This document shows positions 8,506 through 18,025 of a stretch of DNA of 64,000 nucleotides, in pieces. Below the pieces are notes generated by a model, which searched no databases, was not told the origin of the DNA, and saw nothing but the letters and a program-made list of their open reading frames with translations. A program made the position numbers and the translations under genes. How positions within the stretch are numbered: the first letter of the stretch is position 1; every line of letters starts with the position of its first letter. Origin of the DNA: Prevotella sp. UBA2742 (GTDB lineage: Bacteria; Bacteroidota; Bacteroidia; Bacteroidales; Bacteroidaceae); NCBI GenBank assembly GCA_002353485.1, contig DEJS01000016.1, forward strand, positions 1-64,000, given 5' to 3'.

Positions 8506-11500
8506 ATGAAGAAAGCGTTGTATTACATATTGGGTCTGTTGCTTGCGCCGGTCGTGCTGTTTCTGTTGCTGGCGGGGCTGCTCATGCTGCCCCCGGTGCA
8601 GAACTGGGCCGTCGACCAGGTGGCCTCGGTGGTGAGCGAAAAGACCGGCATGCAGGTCACGGTGGGCCACGTGCGGCTGCGCTTTCCGCTGGACCTCAGC
8701 CTTGACGACTTCCTTATGGTGCACCAGGGCGACACCTTGGCCGACGTGAGCCATCTGGTGGCCGACGTGCAGCTGCGGCCCCTGCTGGACCGCCGCGTGG
8801 TCATCAACGAGCTGGCCCTGGACCGTACGCGCCTGAATACCAACGGCTTCATCGACGCCGTGCGCATCCGTGGCAGCTTCGGACGGCTTAGCGTGCAGAG
8901 CCGGGGCATCGACCTAGACCGACAGACGGTGCTCGTGAACGGGGCGCGACTGGAAGACGCCCAGGTGGACATTCTGATGCGCGACTCGGTGCCCGAAGAC
9001 ACTACCACGACGCCGACCCTCTGGACGATAGACGCCGACAGCCTTACCATTGTGCGCTCCAGCGTGGCGGTGCACATGCCCGCCGACAGCATCGACGTCA
9101 CGGCGCGCCTGGGCTCGCTGGTGGCCCGGCAGGTGGTGGCCGACCTGGGCCGCCCCGCGTACAGCGTGGGCAGCGTGGACTGGGACGGCGGCGCCTTCAC
9201 CTACAACGACCTTTCCATGCCCCATGTGGGCCTGCATACAGGGGCCGTCAGCTTCGTGGCCGACAGTCTCAGCGTGCCGTCGCTGCGCCTACAGACGGCG
9301 GAGAGCGACGTGCTCATGAGCGTACAGATGCCCTTGTCGTTCACCGACTCCGTGCGTCCCGGCCGCCTGCAGCTGGCGCTCGACGCCCAGCTCAGCCGTC
9401 AGGACCTCATGCCCTTCCTCGGGTCGCTGCCCCAGGCGGTGCGCGACCGCTGGCCCCTCTATCCGCTTACGGTGAAGGGCCGTGCCGAGGGCAATATGCA
9501 GCTGTTGCAGCTGCAGGGCGTCGACGTGTCGCTGCCCACCGCCCTGCAGCTGCAGGCCGACGGCTTCGTGGGCAACCTCAGCCAGCCCTCGCTGCTGCGG
9601 GCCGACGTGACTTTCAAGGCCGCGGCCCAGGACCTGAACTTCCTTATGGCCTCGCTGCCGCGCGACGTGCAGCGGAGCTACCGCATCCCTGCCGGCCTGC
9701 GCGCCGAGGGCAGGGTGCAGGCCGACGGCGCTGCGTACCAGACCGACGTCGTGCTGCGCGACGGGGCGGGTTCGCTCAGCCTGAAGGGCACCCTTGATGC
9801 CGACGCCATGCGCTACGACGCTACGGCCGAGGCGCGTGCGCTGAACCTGCACCGCTTCATGCCGCGCGACTCGCTCTACACCCTTACCGCCCGCGTCAAG
9901 GCCCGCGGCCAGGGCACCGACGTCTTCTCGCCGCGCACCACGCTCGAGGCCGACGGCCACGTGGACCATCTGCGCTACGGCGGGTGGAACCTGGACGACC
10001 TGACGCTCGAGGCCGCCCTTCGCGGCGGGCGCGCCCATGCCACGGTGGACAGCCGCAACGGGCTGCTCACCGGCCAGGTGGGAGTGGACGCCCTCGTGAA
10101 GCGCCACGCGCTGGACGGCACGCTGACGGCCGACGTCAGCCGTGCCGACCTGTACCGGTTGGGCCTGACCGAGGCTCCGCTCAGCATCGGGCTCTGCGGG
10201 CACGTCGACATCGACTCCGACCTTCGCCGGACGCACAGTGTGAGCGGCCTGCTGAACGACCTGACGCTGCGCGACTCGTCGCGCGTCTACCGCCCCGCCG
10301 ACATCGGTCTCTTAGTGAAGACGCGCCAGGACACAACCTACGTGAGGGCGCAGAGCGGCGACTTCATCGTCAAGATAGATGCCAGCGGCCCCTACGACCG
10401 CCTGCTGCGCCAGCTGACCGTGCTCGGCGACTCCGTCACACAGAAGCTGTCGCAGCGCATCATCGACCAGCCCGCCATGCGGCGCCTGCTGCCCACGCTG
10501 CGCCTGCATGTGGAGAGCCGGCAGCAGAACCCCATCGCCACCTTCCTGAAGGCCACCCAGGGGCTTGACTTCAAGGAGCTGAACGCCGACCTCTCGATGT
10601 CGCCCGCCAGCGGCATCAACGGCGACGGCTACCTGCACGCCCTGACGGTGGACGACGTACGGCTGGACACCGTCAACTTCCGCCTCACCCAGCGCCGCAA
10701 CCACCTGTCCTTCGGCGGACAGGTGCGCAACAACAAGCGCAACCCCGACTTCGTGTTCAATGCGCTGTTCGACGGCGTGCTGCAGGAGCACGGCGCTACG
10801 TTCGGCATCCGCTTCTACGACGGTGCCGACAAGCTGGGCATCCGTCTGGGTGCCCAGGCCGAGATGGTGGACAGCGGTCTGCGCCTGCGGCTGGTGCCGC
10901 AGCGGCCCACGATAGGATATAAAGAGTTTAACCTGAATAAGGACAATTTCATACTGCTGGGCCAGAACCGGCGCGTGCAGGCCAAGGTAGACCTGATAGC
11001 CGACGACGGCACCGGCGTGAAGGTGTACTCAGAGGGCGGCGACCCCACGGCGCTCCAGGACCTGACCGTCAGCGTGAACCGTCTGGACCTGGGCGAGCTG
11101 ACGTCGGTGCTGCCCTACACGCTGCCGCGGCTGACGGGCGTGCTGAACGGCGACTACCACGTGGTGCAGAACGCTGCCGGACAGCTGTCGGTGGTGAGCG
11201 ACATGGCGGTGCACCAGCTTACCTATGAAGGCAGCATGCTGGGCAACCTGAGCACCGAGCTGGTGTATCTGCAGAAGGAGGCCGACTCCTCTGCGTCGTC
11301 GGCCGACGGGCACGTCGTCGAGGCGCGCCTGATGAAGGACGGCACGGAGATAGGCCTGCTGACGGGTACCTATTATAATGGTGACGCGGGGCGCATCGAC
11401 GCCCGTCTGCTGCTGGAGCGCACGCCGCTGTCGCTGGTCAACGGCATGGTGCCCGATCAGCTGTTCGGCCTGCACGGCTACGGCGAGGGCGAGCTCAGTG

Positions 11501-13017
11501 TCAGAGGCTCGCTGAAGGCTCCCAAGATAGACGGCGAGATATATCTGGACTCCAGCTACCTGGAGAGTGTGCCCTACGGCATGACACTGCGCTTCGACAA
11601 CGACCCTGTGCGCATCGTGGACTCGAAGCTGCTGCTGGAGAACTTCGTAGTGCACGCGCTGAACGACAGCCCGCTGAACATTCAGGGCACGGTGGACTTC
11701 AGCCGTCCGGAGCGTACGATGGTCGACCTGCGCATGCGGGCGCGCGACTTCCAGATTATAGGTGCCAAGGAGCAGGCAAAGAGCATTGCCTACGGCCGGG
11801 CCTTCGTCAACGCCTTTGCCTCGGTGCGCGGCCCTGCCGACAACCTGAAGATGCGCGGCCGCGTGGAGGTGCTGGGGTCTACGGACATGAGCTACGTGCT
11901 GCGCGACTCGCCGCTGACCACGGACAACCGGATGAAGGAGCTGGTGACGTTTATGGACTTTGGCGACACGGCGCGCGTCGTGGTGGAGCGTCCGTCGCTG
12001 AGCGGCCTGGAGATGGACATGACGATAGACGTGTCGAAGGGGGCCCACATCATGGCCTACCTGAATACCGACCACAGCAACTACATCGACCTGACGGGAG
12101 GCGGCACGCTGCGCATGCAGTATTCGCCCATAGAGCACCTGCAGCTGCGCGGCCGCTATACGCTGTCGAACGGCGAGATGAAGTACTCGCTGCCCGTCAT
12201 ACCGCTGAAGACGTTTACCATACAGGACGGCTCGTACCTTGAGTTTACGGGCGACGTGATGAACCCCACGCTGAACATTACCGCCGTGGAGCGCACTAAG
12301 GCCGTGGTGTCGGGCGGCACGGGCAGCGGTCGTTCGGTAGACTTCGACTGCGGCGTACGCATCACGAAGACGCTCAACGACATGGGTCTGGAGTTTACGC
12401 TGGACGCCCCCGAGGACATGCAGCTGCACAGCGAGCTGATGGCCATGGGCCTGGAGCAGCGCGGCAAGCTGGCCGTGACCATGCTGACCACGGGCATGTA
12501 TCTGGCCGACGGCAACACGGGCGCCTTCTCGATGAACTCGGCGCTCAGCTCGTTCCTCAGCAGCGAGATAAGCAATATCACGGGCAGCGCGCTGCGCACG
12601 CTGGACATGCAGTTCGGCATGGACCAGGGCATGGACGCCTCGGGAGCCACGCATACTGACTACTCGTTCAAGTTTGCCAAGCGTTTCCTGGACAACCGGC
12701 TGAAGGTGGCCGTGGGCGGACGGGTGTCGACGGGGGCCGAGCTGCAGCAGCGCAACAGCTCGTTCTTCGACAATGTGTCGCTGGAATACCGGCTGGACCA
12801 GTCGGCCAACAAGTTCGTCACGCTGTACTATCAGAACAATGTCTACGACTGGCTTGACGGCTATACGCAGAAGTACGGCGGCGGCTTTACGTGGCGCCGC
12901 AAGCTGCAGCACTTCTGGGACATCTTCAGGCTGAAGGACCCCACGCCCGTGCGCAGACCCGTGCGGCCGGCGGCCCAGGCCGACTCACTAAAGACGACGA
13001 CCGATGAAAAGAAATAG
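8506..13017 (+). CDS. tamB: TamB-like translocation and assembly module protein
   Basis: This is a very large inner-membrane-anchored protein (1503 aa). One N-terminal transmembrane helix (residues ~5-27) is followed by a long periplasmic region of repeating beta-strands typical of AsmA/TamB lipid-transfer proteins. The DUF490/TamB C-terminal domain covers roughly residues 1080-1480. TamB-type proteins bridge inner and outer membranes and work with a BamA-family partner; here the next gene is that partner and overlaps it by 14 nt. GC content is the highest in the window, which gives rise to many long antisense frames. The start follows rluA closely, without a Shine-Dalgarno site. Confidence 0.88.
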   Translation: MKKALYYILGLLLAPVVLFLLLAGLLMLPPVQNWAVDQVASVVSEKTGMQVTVGHVRLRFPLDLSLDDFLMVHQGDTLADVSHLVADVQLRPLLDRRVVINELALDRTRLNTNGFIDAVRIRGSFGRLSVQSRGIDLDRQTVLVNGARLEDAQVDILMRDSVPEDTTTTPTLWTIDADSLTIVRSSVAVHMPADSIDVTARLGSLVARQVVADLGRPAYSVGSVDWDGGAFTYNDLSMPHVGLHTGAVSFVADSLSVPSLRLQTAESDVLMSVQMPLSFTDSVRPGRLQLALDAQLSRQDLMPFLGSLPQAVRDRWPLYPLTVKGRAEGNMQLLQLQGVDVSLPTALQLQADGFVGNLSQPSLLRADVTFKAAAQDLNFLMASLPRDVQRSYRIPAGLRAEGRVQADGAAYQTDVVLRDGAGSLSLKGTLDADAMRYDATAEARALNLHRFMPRDSLYTLTARVKARGQGTDVFSPRTTLEADGHVDHLRYGGWNLDDLTLEAALRGGRAHATVDSRNGLLTGQVGVDALVKRHALDGTLTADVSRADLYRLGLTEAPLSIGLCGHVDIDSDLRRTHSVSGLLNDLTLRDSSRVYRPADIGLLVKTRQDTTYVRAQSGDFIVKIDASGPYDRLLRQLTVLGDSVTQKLSQRIIDQPAMRRLLPTLRLHVESRQQNPIATFLKATQGLDFKELNADLSMSPASGINGDGYLHALTVDDVRLDTVNFRLTQRRNHLSFGGQVRNNKRNPDFVFNALFDGVLQEHGATFGIRFYDGADKLGIRLGAQAEMVDSGLRLRLVPQRPTIGYKEFNLNKDNFILLGQNRRVQAKVDLIADDGTGVKVYSEGGDPTALQDLTVSVNRLDLGELTSVLPYTLPRLTGVLNGDYHVVQNAAGQLSVVSDMAVHQLTYEGSMLGNLSTELVYLQKEADSSASSADGHVVEARLMKDGTEIGLLTGTYYNGDAGRIDARLLLERTPLSLVNGMVPDQLFGLHGYGEGELSVRGSLKAPKIDGEIYLDSSYLESVPYGMTLRFDNDPVRIVDSKLLLENFVVHALNDSPLNIQGTVDFSRPERTMVDLRMRARDFQIIGAKEQAKSIAYGRAFVNAFASVRGPADNLKMRGRVEVLGSTDMSYVLRDSPLTTDNRMKELVTFMDFGDTARVVVERPSLSGLEMDMTIDVSKGAHIMAYLNTDHSNYIDLTGGGTLRMQYSPIEHLQLRGRYTLSNGEMKYSLPVIPLKTFTIQDGSYLEFTGDVMNPTLNITAVERTKAVVSGGTGSGRSVDFDCGVRITKTLNDMGLEFTLDAPEDMQLHSELMAMGLEQRGKLAVTMLTTGMYLADGNTGAFSMNSALSSFLSSEISNITGSALRTLDMQFGMDQGMDASGATHTDYSFKFAKRFLDNRLKVAVGGRVSTGAELQQRNSSFFDNVSLEYRLDQSANKFVTLYYQNNVYDWLDGYTQKYGGGFTWRRKLQHFWDIFRLKDPTPVRRPVRPAAQADSLKTTTDEKK

Positions 13018-15307
13018 TCTGTACATACTGTGTGCCGTGCTCTTCGTCTCGTGCTCGATGACGAAGAACATTCCAGAGGGCGACCAGCTCTTTACGGGAC
13101 TGACCAAGATAAGCTATGAGGGGGGCGAGGACGCCTGCGACGACAGCGTGAAACCCGAGGTGGAGGCCGCCCTGGCCACGGCGCCCAACGGCGCCATCTT
13201 CGGTAGCAGCTACTACCGCGTGCCCTTCTCGCTGGGCGTCAGCGTGTGGAACCACTATCAGGGCGCCGAGTCGGGCTTTGGCAAGTGGATGCTGAAGACG
13301 TTTGGCAAACAGCCCGTGCTCATGTCGTGGGTGAACCCCGAGCTGCGGGCACAGGTGGCCCAGTCGGTGCTGCAGAACCACGGCTACTTTGGCGCGCAGG
13401 TGGGCTACGAGGTGGTGGCACAGAAGAACCCGCGCACGGCCAAGATAGGCTACACCGTGCGGACCGGCCGGCGCCACGTGCTGGACAGCGTGGGCTACTT
13501 CGGCTTCCCGCGCGAGGCCGACAGCCTGATACACGCCAGTCTGGGCGAGGCCCGCATCCGTAAGGGCGACCCCTTCGTGGCCGGCAACCTGGATGCCGAG
13601 CGGCAGCGCGTCTCGCTGCTGCTGCGCAACAACGGCTACTACTATTACCAGCCGAGCTACGCCAGCTTCCTGGCCGACACGTTCGTGGTGGACGGCAAGG
13701 CGCAGCTGCGCCTGCAGCTGGCCGACAGCATACCCGAGGCGGCCCGCCATAAGTGGTACATAGGGCGCGTCAGCATCAACATGCGGAAGACGTTCATGGA
13801 GCAGCCTACCGACTCGTTTCGCGGGCGTTTCTTTACGGTGCGCTATGCCGGCAAGCGACCGCCCATCCGGCCCCGCGTGCTGATGGCCGACCTCAGGCTG
13901 CGCCCGCGCCAGCTGTACAGCTACGATGACTACGTGCAGTCGGTGAACAAAATCAATGCCATGGGGCTGTTCTCGATGACCGATTTCGTGTTTACGCCGC
14001 GTGCGGCCACCGACACGCTGGACCTGACGCTGAACTGCGTGTTCGACAAGCCCTGGGACTTCTATATAGAGACGAACTTCAACGTGCGTACCATAGGGCG
14101 CATGGGTCCGGAGCTGCGCCTGGGTGTGACGCGCCGCAATGCGTTCCGCGGCGGCGAGAAGATTGACATCAGCCTGCACGGGTCGTACGAGTGGTCTACC
14201 AGCGGGGGCTCCGACATGAGCAACTACGAGTATGGTGCCGACGCACAGATAGAGTTCCCGCGCATCATTGCGCCCTTCTTCGGCGGCAACCGCGTGAGGC
14301 GCGACAAGAACGGACGGCCCATACGCCGGCGACGCTTCTACACCACGCCGTCGACGCTGGCCAAGCTGTCGACGAACATTATCTACCGCCCTAACTACTA
14401 TAAGATGCACGTCGTGTCAGGGGAGTGGACCTATCGCTGGCAGCCTACGGCACAGAGCCGGCACGAGCTGTCGCCCCTGACGGTGAAGTACCAGTACATG
14501 AACAGCCATACCGCGGCCTACGACTCGCTGGTGCAGAAGAACCCCTATCTGCGCGCCACGATGCAGGACTACTTCATACCTGAGATGCGCTATACCTATA
14601 CCTACACGTCGCCGGCTGCGAAGCTGAACCCCGTCAGGTGGGAGACCACCGTGGCCGAGTCGGGCAATGTGCTGTCGCTGGTATATCTGGCCAAGGGCGA
14701 CCGATGGAACGAGAAGGAGAAGACGCTGTTCAAGAACCCGTATTCGCAGTTCCTGAAGGTAGAGACCGACTTTACGAAGACGTGGACGCTGGGCGACGGT
14801 GTGCGGCTGGTGGCCCACCTGAACGGCGGCTACGTATGGTGCTACGGCAATTCCACGCAGGCACCTAACTCGGAGCTGTTCTATATGGGCGGTGCAAACA
14901 GTGTGAGGGCGTTCAGCGTGCGCGGCGTAGGACCTGGCAACGTGGAGAGCTTCGGCGACCGTGCCACCGACTACCTGATGCGCAACGGCAACCTGAAGCT
15001 GCTGGGTAACCTGGAGTACCGGCAGCGGCTGTTCGGCAACCTGCACGGGGCCGTGTTCCTGGACGCTGGCAACGTGTGGAATACGGCTGACGGGGCCTCG
15101 GGCAAGTTCCAGATGAAGAACCTGCTGCGCGAGATGGCCGTGGGCACTGGCGTGGGCATAAGATATGACTTGGACTTCCTTATCCTGCGCCTCGACTGGG
15201 GCATTGGGCTCCATGTGCCCTACACAACCAGCCGCTCGGGATTCTTCAATACCGACGGTTTCAAGCGCAACCAGACGCTTCACTTTGCCATAGGGTACCC
15301 CTTCTAA
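13004..15307 (+). CDS. tamL: TamL: lipoprotein BamA/TamA-family outer-membrane protein
   Basis: The 767-aa Omp85-superfamily protein has a lipoprotein signal (FVSC, Cys at residue 17). This matches TamL, the acylated TamA variant of Bacteroidetes. POTRA-like regions cover about residues 25-330 and a C-terminal Omp85 beta-barrel about 400-767. The barrel includes the GGANSVRAFSVRGVGPG stretch with the conserved RGF/RGV-type loop motif, and the protein ends in an aromatic residue (YPF). It overlaps the tamB-like gene, so the two should be made together and form a TAM-like complex for outer-membrane assembly. The function is known from the family; the partnership is inferred from the overlap. 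Confidence 0.88.
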   Translation: MKRNSLYILCAVLFVSCSMTKNIPEGDQLFTGLTKISYEGGEDACDDSVKPEVEAALATAPNGAIFGSSYYRVPFSLGVSVWNHYQGAESGFGKWMLKTFGKQPVLMSWVNPELRAQVAQSVLQNHGYFGAQVGYEVVAQKNPRTAKIGYTVRTGRRHVLDSVGYFGFPREADSLIHASLGEARIRKGDPFVAGNLDAERQRVSLLLRNNGYYYYQPSYASFLADTFVVDGKAQLRLQLADSIPEAARHKWYIGRVSINMRKTFMEQPTDSFRGRFFTVRYAGKRPPIRPRVLMADLRLRPRQLYSYDDYVQSVNKINAMGLFSMTDFVFTPRAATDTLDLTLNCVFDKPWDFYIETNFNVRTIGRMGPELRLGVTRRNAFRGGEKIDISLHGSYEWSTSGGSDMSNYEYGADAQIEFPRIIAPFFGGNRVRRDKNGRPIRRRRFYTTPSTLAKLSTNIIYRPNYYKMHVVSGEWTYRWQPTAQSRHELSPLTVKYQYMNSHTAAYDSLVQKNPYLRATMQDYFIPEMRYTYTYTSPAAKLNPVRWETTVAESGNVLSLVYLAKGDRWNEKEKTLFKNPYSQFLKVETDFTKTWTLGDGVRLVAHLNGGYVWCYGNSTQAPNSELFYMGGANSVRAFSVRGVGPGNVESFGDRATDYLMRNGNLKLLGNLEYRQRLFGNLHGAVFLDAGNVWNTADGASGKFQMKNLLREMAVGTGVGIRYDLDFLILRLDWGIGLHVPYTTSRSGFFNTDGFKRNQTLHFAIGYPF

Positions 15308-15340
15308 GAGGTTTGCAACCGAGTTGCAGAATATTTGCCA

Positions 15341-15348
15341 TACCTTTG
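15341..15348 (+). promoter_or_regulatory. -7 promoter box before the P-type ATPase gene
   Basis: TACCTTTG lies 29 nt before the ATG. Candidate -33 elements (a TTTG at 15312-15315 and a TTG at 15324-15326) are off the ideal spacing. Confidence 0.55.
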
Positions 15349-15377
15349 CACCAGAAAACGTAAAAGGTAAGTAAGTT

Positions 15378-16994
15378 ATGGCACATGAACATTGCGAACA
15401 TTGTGGCCACGAGCACCATCACGAGGAGGGCGGCCGTGGACAGTTAATCAGAATTTTGGCGGCCGCAGCCCTGCTGTGCGTGGCCGTATGGGTGGAACAC
15501 CAGTGGCAGCTGGCTACGTGGCAGCTGTTGCTGGTTTATCTGGTGCCCTATCTGATAGTAGGCGCCGGGACGCTGCACGAGGCCTGGGAGGGAATTACCG
15601 AGGGCGACCCGTTCAACGAGCACTTGCTGATGTCGGTGGCTACCATCGGGGCCCTTGGCATAGGCTTTCTGCCCGGGGCCGAGACGGAGTTTCCGGAGGC
15701 GGTATTCGTCATGCTGTTCTTCCAGGTGGGCGAACTGTTTGAGGGCTATGCCGAGGGCAAGAGCCGCGAGAGCATCAGCCACCTGATGGACATCCGGCCT
15801 GACGTGGCGCACGTGGCGGCATCGGCCGAGGCGGACGCCGCGACGAGCGACGTGCACCCGGAGACGGTGGGCGTGGGCTCGGTCATCGTGGTGCGCAAGG
15901 GCGAGAAGGTGCCCTTGGACGGCGTTGTGGTGGCGGGATCGACGCGGCTGAACACGGTGGCGCTGACGGGCGAGTCGGTGCCGCGCGAGGCCAAGGAAGG
16001 CGACGAGGTGTATTCGGGCTGCATAAACATGGGCGGCGAGGTGCGGCTGCGCACCACGAAGACGTTTGGCGAGAGCACGGTGTCGAAGGTGCTGGAGCTG
16101 GTGGAGCATGCCGGCGAGAGAAAGTCGCAGAGCGAGACGTTCATCCGTAAGTTTGCACGCATATATACCCCTGTCGTGGTGTGCGGGGCCGTGCTGCTGG
16201 CCGTGGTGCCCGTGCTGCTGGGAGGCCACTTGGCCACGTGGGTGTACCGGGCGCTGATGTTCCTGGTGGTGTCGTGTCCGTGTGCACTGGTGCTCAGTGT
16301 GCCGCTGACGTTCTTCGGGGGCATCGGAGGTGCATCGCGGAAAGGTATTCTCATCAAGGGTGCCAACTACATGGATGTGCTCTCGAAGGTACGGACCGTG
16401 GTGTTCGACAAGACGGGTACGCTGACGCACGGCGTCGTGTCGGACGATGCGCAGGTGAGTGGCGACACGCTGAAGGCTGATGCCGCCGAGGCTTTGCAGA
16501 TGCTGCGCCGGGAGGGCGTGGAAGAGCTGGTGATGCTGTCGGGCGACCGGCAGGAGGCCGTCAGGTGTATTGCCGACCAGCTGCCCCATCTGACGGCGTG
16601 GCACGCCGAGCTGCTGCCCGACCAGAAGGTGGCCTTGTTTGAAAAGCTGACCAACGGTCCCGTGGCCTTTGTGGGCGACGGCATCAACGATGCCCCGGTG
16701 CTGGCACGGGCCGACGTGGGTATTGCCATGGGGGCACTGGGCAGCGATGCAGCCATTGAGGCTGCCGACGTGGTGCTGATGGACGACCAGCCGTCGAAGC
16801 TGTCGGTGGCCATCGGCATAGCGCGCCGCACGCTGGCCATAGCGCGGCAGAATGTGTGGTTCGCCATCGGCATCAAGGTGGCCGTGCTGCTGCTGGCCGC
16901 CGCGGGACTGGCCACGATGTGGATGGCCGTGTTTGCCGACGTGGGGGTGACGGTGCTCGCGGTGCTCAATGCCATGAGGGCGTTGAAGTGTTAA
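15378..16994 (+). CDS. Zn/Cd-type P1B ATPase apparently lacking the nucleotide-binding (N) domain
   Basis: The 538-aa membrane protein begins with a Cys/His-rich tail (CEHCGHEHHHEEGG). P-type ATPase signatures follow: TGES (197-200), CPC in a membrane helix (300-302), DKTGT with phosphorylation Asp at 344, and GDGINDAP (Asp ~434). The last helices carry an Asn-x7-Lys pattern and a late Asp typical of P1B-2 Zn/Cd/Pb exporters. The distance from the phosphorylation Asp to GDGIND is only 90 residues, against roughly 190 in ZntA-like pumps. The region that should hold the N domain and its His-Pro dipeptide is reduced to about 25 residues, without a frameshift. It may be an inactive or altered pump, or an ATP-independent protein. 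Confidence 0.8.
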   Translation: MAHEHCEHCGHEHHHEEGGRGQLIRILAAAALLCVAVWVEHQWQLATWQLLLVYLVPYLIVGAGTLHEAWEGITEGDPFNEHLLMSVATIGALGIGFLPGAETEFPEAVFVMLFFQVGELFEGYAEGKSRESISHLMDIRPDVAHVAASAEADAATSDVHPETVGVGSVIVVRKGEKVPLDGVVVAGSTRLNTVALTGESVPREAKEGDEVYSGCINMGGEVRLRTTKTFGESTVSKVLELVEHAGERKSQSETFIRKFARIYTPVVVCGAVLLAVVPVLLGGHLATWVYRALMFLVVSCPCALVLSVPLTFFGGIGGASRKGILIKGANYMDVLSKVRTVVFDKTGTLTHGVVSDDAQVSGDTLKADAAEALQMLRREGVEELVMLSGDRQEAVRCIADQLPHLTAWHAELLPDQKVALFEKLTNGPVAFVGDGINDAPVLARADVGIAMGALGSDAAIEAADVVLMDDQPSKLSVAIGIARRTLAIARQNVWFAIGIKVAVLLLAAAGLATMWMAVFADVGVTVLAVLNAMRALKC

Positions 16995-17031
16995 AAACAT
17001 TCACATTCGTATGTATGTCGAATTTTTTGCC

Positions 17032-17039
17032 TATCTTTG
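17032..17039 (+). promoter_or_regulatory. -7 promoter box before the nucleotidyltransferase gene
   Basis: TATCTTTG is followed by GCAC, as in many promoters of this genome. An imperfect -33 (ATTCG, 17005-17009) lies about 22 bp upstream. Confidence 0.55.
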
Positions 17040-17062
17040 CACTCTGAAGGTAAATAACAAAC

Positions 17063-18019
17063 ATGAAAGAGACAAGTATGAAACCTACATTATTTCTATT
17101 AGCAGCTGGCATGGGCAGCCGTTACGGTGGTCTGAAGCAGCTGGATGGTCTGGGACCCAATGGGGAGACCATCATGGATTATAGCATCTATGACGCCATC
17201 CAGGCAGGATTCGGTAAGATAGTATGGGTAATCCGTAAGGACTTCGAGGAGCAGTTCCGCCAGCAGATACTCTCAAAGTATGAGGACAAGATACCGTGTG
17301 AGCTGTGCTTCCAGGGCCTGGACGCGCTGCCTGAGGGATTCTCTGTGCCTGAGGGCCGCCAGAAGCCATGGGGCACGAACCATGCCGTGCTGATGGGCAA
17401 GGACGTCATCAAGGAGCCGTTCTGCGTCATCAACTGCGACGACTTCTACGGACGTGATGCCTTCATGCAGATAGGCAAGTATCTGAGTAACCTGCCCGAG
17501 GGAGCAAAGAACCGTTATGCCATGGTGGGCTTCCGCGTGTGCAACACCCTGTCTGAAAACGGTACGGTGGCTCGCGGCGTGTGTGCATATAATGATAAGC
17601 GCCACCTTACTGACGTCGTGGAGCGTACGGAGATAGTGCGCTGTGCCGCCGACGGCTCGCAGGCCGGTGCTGCCGACCAGCCCATACGCTATAAGGACGA
17701 GCAGGGCCAGTGGCAGGCGCTGGACGACAACGTTCCCGTGTCGATGAACATGTGGGGCTTTACGCCCGATTACTTCGAGTATTCGGAGGCTGAGTTTAAG
17801 GTGTTCCTGTCTGACCCGAAGAACATGCAGAACCTGAAGGCCGAGTTCTTTATTCCTCTCATGGTGAATAAGCTGATTAACGACGGTACGGCCACGTGCG
17901 AGGTGCTGGACACCACGTCTAAGTGGTTTGGCGTGACCTACGCCGCCGACCGTCAGGACACAGTAGACCGTATACAGAAACTTGTAGACGAGGGAGTGTA
18001 TCCCAATAAGTTGTTCTGA
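17063..18019 (+). CDS. Nucleotidyltransferase-fold protein (sugar-phosphate NTP transferase family)
   Basis: The protein is 318 aa, or 313 if the Met five codons later (17078) is used. The signature LAAGMGSRYGGLKQL near the N-terminus is the NTP-binding loop of the MobA/sugar-1-phosphate nucleotidyltransferase fold. An Asn-Cys-Asp-Asp segment (about residues 117-120) provides the metal-binding acidic pair. It is presumed to join NTP with a sugar phosphate or similar acceptor in the cytoplasm, but the acceptor cannot be told. nrnA starts 6 nt after the stop codon, suggesting co-transcription. Confidence 0.8.
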   Translation: MKETSMKPTLFLLAAGMGSRYGGLKQLDGLGPNGETIMDYSIYDAIQAGFGKIVWVIRKDFEEQFRQQILSKYEDKIPCELCFQGLDALPEGFSVPEGRQKPWGTNHAVLMGKDVIKEPFCVINCDDFYGRDAFMQIGKYLSNLPEGAKNRYAMVGFRVCNTLSENGTVARGVCAYNDKRHLTDVVERTEIVRCAADGSQAGAADQPIRYKDEQGQWQALDDNVPVSMNMWGFTPDYFEYSEAEFKVFLSDPKNMQNLKAEFFIPLMVNKLINDGTATCEVLDTTSKWFGVTYAADRQDTVDRIQKLVDEGVYPNKLF

Positions 18020-18025
18020 TTCGCG

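Noticed and set aside
11029..12912. Long minus-strand open frame inside tamB (and others at 9289-10236 and 12926-14410)
   Set aside because: They lie opposite tamB/tamL in the GC-richest part, are His/Arg/Gln-rich without motifs, and are explained by the third-position GC bias of the real genes.
15378..16994. Considered whether the short P-type ATPase is a frameshifted pseudogene
   Set aside because: The frame is open throughout and all C-terminal motifs follow in the same frame, so an in-frame loss fits better than a frameshift.
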